Assembly (NCBI GenBank): GCA_041166025.1 | Contig: JBEAMJ010000069.1 | Span: 186,001 to 250,000 of the forward strand | Direction: 5' to 3' | DNA: 64,000 nucleotides | Source of the DNA: UBA7672 sp041166025 | GTDB taxonomy: Bacteria > Pseudomonadota > Alphaproteobacteria > Caulobacterales > Hyphomonadaceae | In this document: piece by piece, positions 43,868 through 51,862 of the stretch | Position numbering within the stretch: position 1 is the first letter of the stretch | Layout of the letters: each line of letters starts with the position of its first letter | Made by a program: the position numbers and the translations under genes | The notes under the pieces: model-generated | What the model saw: only the letters and a program-made list of their open reading frames with translations | Database searches by the model: none | Told to the model about the DNA's origin: nothing

Positions 43868-44256
43868 ACCCGAAACGGTCTGCCGTGGATTGCGGTCTTG
43901 CCGGTCGGTGCTGAGTGATCAGGCCGCCTTAGGCCGTTCTTCGTGAGAGACGCGCGCGCAGCCAGTCGCGGCCTCCAGCGTTTCGGGTTGGAAGGCCTTG
44001 GGGATCAGGATGGCTGGTTCCGGCGTCTGGCCGGCCCGGCGCAAGCCGCGATGAGACAGGTTGAGGTCCTTCCTCAGCAGAGGAAATCAAGGTTCATCAC
44101 AGCCGAAACCGGTGCACGAAGGCGGGGCAGAATTCCAGGCCACATGAGAAGGCAGCCGACGCGCGCGCATGAGGCCCGCCCCCGGGGAGGCAGCTGAAGT
44201 TTCGCTCACACGAAGAAACCGACCGCGACCTTCAGCAGGCGCTGCGCTGGCTTTGC
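43868..44256. other. Gene-free interval with an open fragment on the minus strand
   Basis: No start-bearing gene is visible. On the minus strand, 43919-44086 holds 55 sense codons ending in TGA with no ATG. The translation (RKDLNLSHRGLRRAG, then PAILIPKAFQPETLEAA) looks protein-like and may be the tail of a decayed gene. The rest has no clear signal. Confidence 0.3.
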
Positions 44257-45057
44257 CTAGCTTGGCCCATCGCTCGGTAGGCTGGCATAGGCGATCCCGC
44301 CATCGACCGCGATGGAATCGCCGACCACGTAGTCGCCCGCCTTCGAAGCAAGGAAGATCGCCGTTCCAGCCATGTCTTCATCGCGCCCGATGCGGCGCAG
44401 CGGCGTGCGGGCTGCAACCATATCGCCATGGTCGCGCGCCGCCTTGTTCATCTCGGAGGCAAACGGTCCAGGCGCGATCGCCGTCATCACGATATTGTCC
44501 TGCACCAGCCGCGCCGCCATCCGCTTGGTCAGATAGAGCAGCGAGGATTTTGACGCGTGGTAGGAGTAGGTCTCCCACGGATTGAGGCGAATGCCGTCGA
44601 TCGAGCAGATGTTGATCACCTTCGCCGGCCGATCCGGGCTTGCGGCTTTCTTGAGCGCGGCGTGCAGCGCTTGTGTCAGGAAGAAGGGCGACTTCACGTT
44701 GAGATCCATCACCTTGTCCCAGCCGTGCTCCGGGAACTCCTCGAAGGCTGCGCCCCAGGCCGCGCCCGCATTGTTGACGAGGATGTCGAGCTTGCCCTCG
44801 CGCTTGTAGATCTCCTCGGCGAGCATCTTCCCGCCAGCGACCGTCGAAATGTCCTGGGGCAGGGAAATACATGGCGCATGGCCCAGCGCGGTCAGTTCAG
44901 CCGCTGTCTTGTCGCATGCGTCCGCCTTGCGCGCGGAGATATAGGTCTTGGCGCCGCTTTCGACGAACCCTTGCGCGATCATGCGCCCGATGCCCCGCGA
45001 GCCTCCTGTCACCAGCGCCACGCGGCCCTTCAGCGAAAACAGGTTGTCGATCATCAT
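44257..45057 (-). CDS. SDR-family oxidoreductase
   Basis: The 266-residue product is a classical short-chain dehydrogenase. It has the cofactor motif TGGSRGIG near the N-terminus, NNAG, and the catalytic Ser-Tyr-Lys in INICSIDG and YSYHASKSS. The C-terminus has DGGIAYASL. The substrate is unknown; members of this kind are often called SDR or gluconate/rhamnolipid-type dehydrogenases. GGGAG lies eight bases before ATG 45057; GTG 45063 is an alternative. Confidence 0.9.
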   Translation of the reverse strand: MMIDNLFSLKGRVALVTGGSRGIGRMIAQGFVESGAKTYISARKADACDKTAAELTALGHAPCISLPQDISTVAGGKMLAEEIYKREGKLDILVNNAGAAWGAAFEEFPEHGWDKVMDLNVKSPFFLTQALHAALKKAASPDRPAKVINICSIDGIRLNPWETYSYHASKSSLLYLTKRMAARLVQDNIVMTAIAPGPFASEMNKAARDHGDMVAARTPLRRIGRDEDMAGTAIFLASKAGDYVVGDSIAVDGGIAYASLPSDGPS

Positions 45058-45134
45058 ACGCACGTCTCCCGGTGTTTGTGCTTGTTGGGTGGCATGCTAG
45101 CGGCCTGAGCCCGAAGCGCCAGAGCCGCCAACGC

Positions 45135-46385
45135 TTAGCCCCGCATCAGATGCGCCGCCAGCGCTGCGTAGGCCGGGAGCGACACCTTATCCAGAATCGA
45201 ATTCCCGTTCGCAGCCACCGGATGCGAGGCCAGCCGCACGATGACCAGATCGGCCGTCGGCGCGATCCAGCAGGCCTGTCCATGAATGCCTCGCGCCGTG
45301 TAGGCGCCGAGATTGTTGTGGCTCACCCACCACTGGCTGCGATAGCTCCAGCCCGGCATGGTCGTGTAGCCAGCCTTCGCAAAATCTTCAGGCCGTGCGC
45401 CGCGCGCAATATCGTCGACAACCTCGGCCGGGATGATCTGCTGGCCGTTGAACGCCCCACGATTGCGCATCATCTCGCCGACGCGCGCAAGGTCGCGCAG
45501 CGCGATGTTCATGCCACCGCCACATGCCGCCATCCCGACCGGATCGACGATGAGATAAGCATCCTCCTCGGCGCCGAGTTTCTGCCAGATGCGATCTGAC
45601 AGGAGCTGCGCCATCGGGATGCCCGTTACGCGCTGCACGAGCCAGGCGAGCACTTCGGTGTTGCAGGTCTTGTAGGCGAAGGCCTGCCCGTGCTCGCCCT
45701 GCTTCTTCAGCGTTGTCAGGAAGTCCGCGATGGAGCGCGGGCCGGCATACCCTTGCGGGGGCTTAGCATAGCCGGCGGCCAACCCATAGGTGCGGACCTC
45801 GGCGGCGGGATCGGTGTAGTTCTCCGAATACTGAACTCCTGTCGTCATATCCATGACGTGGCGCACGCTGGCGTCGCCAAACGCTGATTCCTTCAGCTCG
45901 GGCAGATAGGTTGCCACAGGCGCCTGTGGATCGATGACACCCTCATGCACCAGCATGCCGGCAATCAGGCCGACGAACGATTTGGTCACGGAGAAGACGA
46001 TGTGGGGCAAGTCCGGCGAAAGCTCGCCACGATAGGTTTCGTAGACGATCAGCCCACGATGCAGCACCAGGATGCCATCGGTGAACATCGCATCGACCGA
46101 CTGTCCCCATGTCATCGCCTCGCCCTCCATCGTCGTGAAGGCGACAGCGTCGAGATCATCGCGCAGCTGGCGGGGGAGGGGGCTGGCCGGCGCAGCGCCG
46201 CGCCGGACATTGACCGTCGACTTGAGCTCCCTCTGATGGCTGAAAGCCCAGCGTGTGTTGGGAAAGGAGCTGCCCGAAAGCTCGCCGGCATCGGCTGTGA
46301 CGGTCAGGTCGCGGGACGGGGGAAAGCCTCGCATAACGCCCCGCGCCTTCGGATCGCTGTTCCGGGCGTCCCACCGCATGCTCAT
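45135..46385 (-). CDS. Serine hydrolase of the beta-lactamase/esterase family
   Basis: The 416-residue product has the class C beta-lactamase-like fold: nucleophile Ser and Lys in FSVTKSFVGLIAGM (about 132-145), the Tyr region in FAYKTCNTEVLAWLVQ, and the late ARGIHGQACWIAPTADLVIV. The family includes 6-aminohexanoate-dimer hydrolase and esterases. No signal peptide is seen, so it is likely cytoplasmic. GAGAGG precedes the ATG. Confidence 0.87.
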   Translation of the reverse strand: MSMRWDARNSDPKARGVMRGFPPSRDLTVTADAGELSGSSFPNTRWAFSHQRELKSTVNVRRGAAPASPLPRQLRDDLDAVAFTTMEGEAMTWGQSVDAMFTDGILVLHRGLIVYETYRGELSPDLPHIVFSVTKSFVGLIAGMLVHEGVIDPQAPVATYLPELKESAFGDASVRHVMDMTTGVQYSENYTDPAAEVRTYGLAAGYAKPPQGYAGPRSIADFLTTLKKQGEHGQAFAYKTCNTEVLAWLVQRVTGIPMAQLLSDRIWQKLGAEEDAYLIVDPVGMAACGGGMNIALRDLARVGEMMRNRGAFNGQQIIPAEVVDDIARGARPEDFAKAGYTTMPGWSYRSQWWVSHNNLGAYTARGIHGQACWIAPTADLVIVRLASHPVAANGNSILDKVSLPAYAALAAHLMRG

Positions 46386-46505
46386 GTTCCTCTCCCCGCA
46401 AGGTGAGCCGCGAGCCTAGCGGCAAGTCGGCGAAAGACCAGCATCACCGGAGGGAAATGATCCAGCCGCTTTGGCAGCGCGTATCATCCCACACAGGAGA
46501 CATCC

Positions 46506-47123
46506 ATGCGCGCCTTGAGCCTTCTTGCCCTTCCGCTAGTTGTCGCAGCCTGCGCCTCCAGCCCAGTGGAGGAACCGGCCTACGCTCTGGAACTCTCGCG
46601 GGGCGATTTCGAGGTTCGGACCTACGCGCCAACAATCGTTGCGGAAACCACAGTCGATGGCGATGCGCTCGGCTCGCGCTTCGAAGGTTTTGGTCCGCTC
46701 GCCGACTATATCTTCGCCAAGGAGCGCGGTGGCGAGAAGATCGCCATGACGGCGCCCGTCACACAGGCACCGCGTGAGAAGATCGCGATGACGGCGCCGG
46801 TCACGCAGCAGCCAGCCTCACGCGATGGCTGGACGATCGGTTTCACCATGCCGGCGGGCTACACAATGGAAACGCTTCCCCCGCCGGTCAGTCCGGATGT
46901 CAGGCTTACCGAGCAGCCCGCTCGTACAATGGCCGTCTACAAGTTTTCCGGCGTTGCAACCGAGCGTGACATGACTGCTGCGGAGCGTGTGTTGATGCAG
47001 AAGGTCGCAGCCGCAGGTTTCACGCCAAGCGGCGCGCCCGTATTCGCGTTCTACGATCCGCCATGGACGCCATCCTTCATGCGCCGCAACGAGGTGATGG
47101 TTGAAGTCGCGCCGGTCGGCTGA
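46506..47123 (+). CDS. SOUL heme-binding family lipoprotein
   Basis: The 205-residue product has a lipoprotein signal (SLLALPLVVAACASSP, lipobox Cys16) and a SOUL/HBP domain: FEVRTYAPTIVAETTVDGD, FGPLADYIF, GWTIGFTMPAGYTMETLPPP and the C-terminal FAFYDPPWTPSFMRRNEVMV. The segment EKIAMTAPVTQ occurs twice in tandem (about 78-88 and 91-101), a feature often present in bacterial members. Heme binding is known for eukaryotic homologues only. AGGAG lies six bases before the ATG. Confidence 0.9.
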   Translation: MRALSLLALPLVVAACASSPVEEPAYALELSRGDFEVRTYAPTIVAETTVDGDALGSRFEGFGPLADYIFAKERGGEKIAMTAPVTQAPREKIAMTAPVTQQPASRDGWTIGFTMPAGYTMETLPPPVSPDVRLTEQPARTMAVYKFSGVATERDMTAAERVLMQKVAAAGFTPSGAPVFAFYDPPWTPSFMRRNEVMVEVAPVG

Positions 47124-47245
47124 CCGGCGCTTGCAATTACACTTTCGTTACCGGCAATCCGGTTGCGCGACCGGCACGTATTTAACGCGAAACACAATGC
47201 GGCGCACCCGCCAACCGCAAGACAAGACGACACAGGAAATCGTTC

Positions 47246-47797
47246 ATGAAACTGCTCCTCCCCATCGCCGCCTTCGCCCTCATTGGCGCGGCTTGCTCCG
47301 GCGAAACAGCTCCGGCCACGCCAGCGCCTGCCCCGGTTGCTGAAGCGCCGGCTCCGGCCCCCGCGCCGGTTGAAGTCAAGGATATTGTCGACACCGCTGT
47401 CGGCGCTGGCCAGTTCACCACCCTGGTCGCCGCTGTGCAGGCCGCCGGCCTTGCCGAAACGCTGAAGGGCCCGGGGCCGTTCACCGTCTTCGCGCCGACC
47501 GATGCTGCCTTCGCGGCGCTGCCGGCCGGCACGGTTGAAGACCTGCTGAAGCCGGAGAACAAGGCCAAGCTCACGGCCATCCTCACCTATCACGTTCTCC
47601 CCGCTGAAGTGATGTCCACCGCTGTCGCCGGCCAGACGCTGGAGCCGGCGACCGTGCAGGGCGCCAAGCTTAAAGTCGATGGCGCGACGACCGCGGGCAA
47701 GGTGACGGTCGGCGACGCCACGGTCGTGACCGCAGACGTCGACGCCTCCAACGGCGTGATCCACGTGATCGACAAGGTGCTCATGCCGCCTATGTAG
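47246..47797 (+). CDS. Fasciclin-domain lipoprotein
   Basis: The 183-residue product has a lipoprotein signal (FALIGAACSG, Cys17), an Ala/Pro linker (about 20-40) and one fasciclin/FAS1 domain: GQFTTLVAAVQAAGLAETLK, GPFTVFAPTDAAFAALPAGT, LTAILTYHVLPAEVMS and NGVIHVIDKVLMPP. FAS1 domains mediate adhesion. It is followed 61 bp later by a strong terminator. Confidence 0.93.
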   Translation: MKLLLPIAAFALIGAACSGETAPATPAPAPVAEAPAPAPAPVEVKDIVDTAVGAGQFTTLVAAVQAAGLAETLKGPGPFTVFAPTDAAFAALPAGTVEDLLKPENKAKLTAILTYHVLPAEVMSTAVAGQTLEPATVQGAKLKVDGATTAGKVTVGDATVVTADVDASNGVIHVIDKVLMPPM

Positions 47798-47858
47798 CGG
47801 CGCGAGCGCTTCCTCCCCGGAGCGCAGGTCTCTCTCCCCCTCCAAGGCTGCGCTCTAG

Positions 47859-47886
47859 CGAGCCGCCCGGTCAGCCGGGCGGCTCG
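47859..47886. terminator. Strong hairpin between convergent fasciclin and acyl-CoA dehydrogenase genes
   Basis: A perfect 12-bp stem (CGAGCCGCCCGG / CCGGGCGGCTCG) with a 4-base loop sits between two convergent genes, 61 bp after one and 15 bp after the other. On the plus strand it is followed by TTCCCGTT. It can serve both directions. Confidence 0.75.
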
Positions 47887-47901
47887 TTCCCGTTCCAGGG
47901 G

Positions 47902-49035
47902 TCAGTATCCGCCCAGCCTTGCATAGCGGTCGCGATGAAAGCTCTCGCCGCCATAAAGGGCTTCGAGCACACGCGCGCGCTTCATGTAGAGGCCTGAATC
48001 GTGCGCATCGGTCATGCCGATGCCGCCATGCATCTGCACAGCTTCATTCGAGACCAGATGGAGTGTCTCGCCCGCGCGCGCCTTGGCCAGCGAGGCCAGC
48101 TCAGAGATGTTGTTGGCATTGCGGTCCAGTGCATCAAGCGCCGCCGCCACGCAGCTACGGGTCAGCTCGAGCTCCGTGAACATGATCGCAGCGCGGTGTT
48201 GCAGCGACTGGAACGAGCCGATCAGCTGACCGAACTGCTTGCGCACCTTGAGATAGTCGGCCGTCATCTCGAACGCGGCGTCTGCAGCGCCGAGCATTTC
48301 CGCGGCGGCTCCGATGCGCGCACGATCGAGAATCTGCTCCAGCAGGCCATGGCCTGCATCGACTGCGCCGAGCACGGCATCCGCGCCCACCTCCACATTC
48401 TTGAAGCTGATGTTCGCCGCCGCATGGGCATCGAGCGTTTTCAGCCCGGTTCGCGTGACGCCCTTGGCATCGCCTGCAACAAGGAACAGCGTGATCCCGC
48501 CGGCATCGTCCGCCGCGCCTGATGTCCGCGCGGCCACGACCAGAAGGTTCGCCTCCGCGCCGTCCACGACGTAACGCTTGTCACCGGAGAGGGTATAGCC
48601 CGCGCCGGTCTTCGTGGCGCTGAGCCTCACCTTGGCCGGATCATGGTGCGGACCCTCGTCCGCCGCGAGCGCCACTGTGGCTTCTCCGCTGGCGATCTTC
48701 GCGAGCCAGGCGTCCTTCTGCATGGACGTCCCGCCAAGCAGCAGGGCCGAGGCGCCAATCATCGCCGTGGAAAGCAGGGGCGTCGCCGCCAACGTGCGCC
48801 CCTGCGCCTCCAGCACCTGGCCGAGCCCGACATGGCCGAAGCCCGAACCGCCATAGCTTTCCGGGATGATGACGCCGGCAAAGCCGAGCTCCGCCATCTC
48901 CTTCCAGGCGCTGGTATCGTAGGGCTTGCCCTCCTTGCGTAGCGCGCGCAGCTGGCTCACCGGCAGCTTCTCCGCCGCAAAGGCCTTTGCGCTGTCGCGC
49001 AGCATGTGCTGCTCTTCGCTGAGCACGAACGCCAT
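47902..49035 (-). CDS. Acyl-CoA dehydrogenase
   Basis: The 377-residue product is an acyl-CoA dehydrogenase of the FadE-like small type: SEEQHMLRDSAKAFAAEKLP at the N-terminus, LGFAGVIIPESYGGSGFGHV, RKQFGQLIGSFQSLQHRAAI in the FAD domain, and MHGGIGMTDAHDSGLYMKRA. The usual catalytic Glu positions are not obvious, as in some divergent ACADs. With the gene at 53616-54809 it may form or resemble heteromeric steroid/aromatic-type ACADs. Confidence 0.9.
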   Translation of the reverse strand: MAFVLSEEQHMLRDSAKAFAAEKLPVSQLRALRKEGKPYDTSAWKEMAELGFAGVIIPESYGGSGFGHVGLGQVLEAQGRTLAATPLLSTAMIGASALLLGGTSMQKDAWLAKIASGEATVALAADEGPHHDPAKVRLSATKTGAGYTLSGDKRYVVDGAEANLLVVAARTSGAADDAGGITLFLVAGDAKGVTRTGLKTLDAHAAANISFKNVEVGADAVLGAVDAGHGLLEQILDRARIGAAAEMLGAADAAFEMTADYLKVRKQFGQLIGSFQSLQHRAAIMFTELELTRSCVAAALDALDRNANNISELASLAKARAGETLHLVSNEAVQMHGGIGMTDAHDSGLYMKRARVLEALYGGESFHRDRYARLGGY

Positions 49036-49083
49036 CGGCTTCTCCTCGCCCGATCTAGGGTCGACGCGGGTCTCGCCCGAACG

Positions 49084-49701
49084 TCAGTTCTGAGTGTTGG
49101 GTCTTAGCGTTCCGCGTACCGCCCAATCAAGGGCGTCCTCGATCCTGTCATTGCCCCAGAACAGTTCACCGTCCTCGGTGACGAAGCTTGGCGCGCCAAA
49201 GATGCCGAGATCGGCCGCCAGCGCCGTCTCTTCGCGCAGCTTCTCCTTGATCGGGTCCGACGTCATCGCCGCGAGCGTCTCCAACGGATCAAGCCCCGCG
49301 CGTCTTGCGGCCGCATGCAGGATCTGCGGGTCCGAGATGTCGCGGTCGTGCACGAAGTTCGCCTGATAGACCGCCTTGACGAAGTTGGGACGCTCCTCCT
49401 GCGGCAGTGACAAGGTGATACGCGCGGCCATGAGACCGTTCTGGGGAAAGCGCCCTGGCCGCCGGAAGGGCAGACCATACTTCTCGCAGGTCCGTTCCAC
49501 ATCGCGCCACATGTACGAGCCCTTGACCGGGACGACATTGAACGGACTGTCCTTCATGCCCTGCTGCGCATTGAACAGCGGCCCGAGCAGAAACGGACGC
49601 CATTCCAGTTCAACGCCGCGCGCGGCGGCGAGCCTGTCCGCGCGCATCACTGCCGGATAGGAATAGGTGGAGGCAAATTCGAACCAGAACTGCAGTTTCA
49701 C
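49084..49701 (-). CDS. 2-hydroxychromene-2-carboxylate isomerase-like DsbA-family protein
   Basis: The 205-residue product has a thioredoxin-fold glutathione-dependent isomerase layout: KLQFWFEFASTYSYPAVMRA (the Ser replaces the DsbA Cys pair), VELEWRPFLLGPLFN, KYGLPFRRPGRFPQN and the C-terminal LGIFGAPSFVTEDGELFWGN. Homologues act in naphthalene degradation, but many are of unknown role. The start is GTG 49701 with AGGGGA upstream. The extension to 49812 lacks family sequence. Confidence 0.88.
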   Translation of the reverse strand: MKLQFWFEFASTYSYPAVMRADRLAAARGVELEWRPFLLGPLFNAQQGMKDSPFNVVPVKGSYMWRDVERTCEKYGLPFRRPGRFPQNGLMAARITLSLPQEERPNFVKAVYQANFVHDRDISDPQILHAAARRAGLDPLETLAAMTSDPIKEKLREETALAADLGIFGAPSFVTEDGELFWGNDRIEDALDWAVRGTLRPNTQN

Positions 49702-49832
49702 GCGAATCCCCTGGCGCGGCCCCGCCAGGCTAGCAGATCGCGGCTGGAAGTATCGCACCATTGTCGGCTTGCATCGGTGTCCCCAAGGCGACAGTGTAGG
49801 GGGGGGTCGCAAGCGTCAGAGGGGGAAGCCCG

Positions 49833-50323
49833 ATGATCAGACTGCTCGCGCTCGCGCTGTTCCTCACAGGTCACGCTGTTGCGCAGACGCCGACCGCTGC
49901 ATCGTGCGCGGACCCTGCCTGCCGCGCTTTCGATTTCTGGCTTGGCGAAGGGCTGGTCGACGATCCAGCCGGAACAAGGCAGGGCGAGAATTCGGTCACA
50001 GCCGAAGTGGGCGGCTGTCTCATCCTCGAGCGCTGCACACCTGCCTCCGGAGGCTCCGGCCAGAGCTATAACTTCTTCGATCCGGGTTTGCGACAATGGC
50101 GTCAGGTGTGGGTGTCCCGGGCTGCGGTCATCGACTATGCGGGCGGGCTCAACAAGGCCGGCGGGATGGAGCTGGAGGGGACGATCCATTCCCGCGACGG
50201 GCGTTCCGCGGGGGTTGGTCGATACTCCCCGACGGGTCCCTCAGCCAGCCGTTCGAGGAGTTCGATCTGGCCCGGCAGACATGGACCGGCTGGTTCACAG
50301 GGATCTATCGCCGCCAGTCCTGA
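49833..50323 (+). pseudogene. Small secreted protein gene with a frameshift
   Basis: The frame starts at ATG 49833 with a signal peptide (about 1-18) and a domain with two paired cysteines (ASCADPACRAFDFWLGE). Sense reads to GGMELEGTIHSRDGR and then goes out of frame. In another frame the sequence continues as AFRGGWSILPDGSLSQPFEE and FDLARQTWTGWFTGIYRRQS, ending at 50323. Losing one G in the run at 50199-50201 explains the break. As it stands, the original frame runs on to 50405 with an unrelated tail. Confidence 0.7.
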
Positions 50324-50455
50324 CGCCGCTGCTGATTCGCCAGTGCCCGGAAATGCCCGCGTTTTCGCCTCGGACCCGAAAAAATGTTTCCGGGGAAGCG
50401 CTTGAAACCCGCGGCCGGGTCAGGCTCATTGCCGTGGGGCGCAACAGGCATCGAG

Positions 50456-51862
50456 ATGGACGGCCATACTCCGACCCTTAACGCCGCTGCCCGTCTGCTG
50501 GACCTGCAGCGTGCCGCGCAACGCAAGGAAGGATCGCCCTCCTCAAGGGTGAGGATCGACAGGCTCTACCAGCTTGAGGAGATGGTCCGCTCGAGAGCTG
50601 ACTCGATCGCTCATGCCATCTCAGCCGATTTCGGGAACCGTTCGCGTTTCGAAACGGACCTCCTCGAGATCATGGTGATCGTGTCCGCCATCCGCCATGC
50701 GCGCAAGAACGTGAAATGGTGGATGCAGCCGAGCTATCGCGAAGTCGGGTTCAATTTCTGGCCGGGCTCGGCCTGGGTGCGGCCTGAGCCTCTTGGCGTT
50801 GTCGGCATTATCTCACCGTGGAACTATCCGCTGCAGCTTGCGCTGTCGCCGCTGGTCGACGCCATCGCCGGTGGCAACAGGGTGATCCTCAAGCCATCCG
50901 AGCAGACGCCGAACTTCTCCGATCTTCTCCATCGTGCAATCACCGAGACGTTCGAGGAAGACGAGATCGCTGTCGTCCTGGGCGGTCCGCAGGTTGCCGC
51001 CGACTTCTCCGGCTTGCCATTCGATCATCTTGTCTTCACCGGCTCGACCGCCATCGGTCGCCGGGTGGCTGCTGCGGCCGCCGAGAATCTCACACCGACG
51101 ACGCTCGAGCTGGGCGGAAAATCGCCGGCGATCGTTTGTCCGTCCGCCTCGATGGTGAAGGCGGTCAAGGCGATCTCGTACGGCAAGTTCATCAATGCTG
51201 GACAGACCTGCATCGCCCCCGACTATGTCCTTGTTCCCCGGGAGCGCGCGATCGAGTTCGCCGAGCTTGTCCTCGCCGAGGCGCGTCGCGCCTATCCCGA
51301 TCTTGGCTCTGATTATTCCAGCATGATCTCGGAGCGGGCTTTCGACCGCCTGACGGCTGCCATCACCGAGGCGGAACTCGGGGGCGCGAAGGTGCTGCGC
51401 CATCCCGCCCCATCCGATCGCGCGCGCCGGATCCTGCCACCCGTCGTGGTGATCGATGCGCCGCAGGAGTCCGTTCTGATGCGCGAGGAGATTTTTGGGC
51501 CCGTTCTGCCTGTTATCGGCTATGACTCGCTGGCCGACGCCCTTGATTGGGTGAACTCACACCCGCACCCGCTGGCGCTTTACGTCTTTGCCGAGGACCT
51601 GCGCGAACAGTCCCGCGTCCTTGACCGTACGCAGTCGGGTGGCGTCACGGTCAATGGCACGCTTCTTCATATCGCACAGGAAGGCCTGCCGTTTGGCGGG
51701 GTAGGGGCCAGCGGATGGGGCGCCTATCATGGTCGTTCCGGCTTTGACCAGTTCACGCACCAGCGCGCCGTGTTCAAGACCGGCTTCTTCAACGCCGCCA
51801 CGCTGCTTGCCCCGCCCTACAAAAAACGCGCGAAGCGGCTGCTCAAATTCCTGATGCGCTGA
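50456..51862 (+). CDS. Coniferyl-aldehyde-dehydrogenase-type aldehyde dehydrogenase
   Basis: The 468-residue product is an NAD(P) aldehyde dehydrogenase with the class 3/coniferyl signature: WWMQPSYREVGFNFWPGSAW, GVVGIISPWNYPLQLALSPL, TTLELGGKSPAIVC (catalytic Glu) and NAGQTCIAPDYV (catalytic Cys). It oxidises aromatic or medium-chain aldehydes. ATG 50456 is the chosen start (weak AGG upstream); the frame extends to 50384 inside the broken gene before it. Confidence 0.9.
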   Translation: MDGHTPTLNAAARLLDLQRAAQRKEGSPSSRVRIDRLYQLEEMVRSRADSIAHAISADFGNRSRFETDLLEIMVIVSAIRHARKNVKWWMQPSYREVGFNFWPGSAWVRPEPLGVVGIISPWNYPLQLALSPLVDAIAGGNRVILKPSEQTPNFSDLLHRAITETFEEDEIAVVLGGPQVAADFSGLPFDHLVFTGSTAIGRRVAAAAAENLTPTTLELGGKSPAIVCPSASMVKAVKAISYGKFINAGQTCIAPDYVLVPRERAIEFAELVLAEARRAYPDLGSDYSSMISERAFDRLTAAITEAELGGAKVLRHPAPSDRARRILPPVVVIDAPQESVLMREEIFGPVLPVIGYDSLADALDWVNSHPHPLALYVFAEDLREQSRVLDRTQSGGVTVNGTLLHIAQEGLPFGGVGASGWGAYHGRSGFDQFTHQRAVFKTGFFNAATLLAPPYKKRAKRLLKFLMR

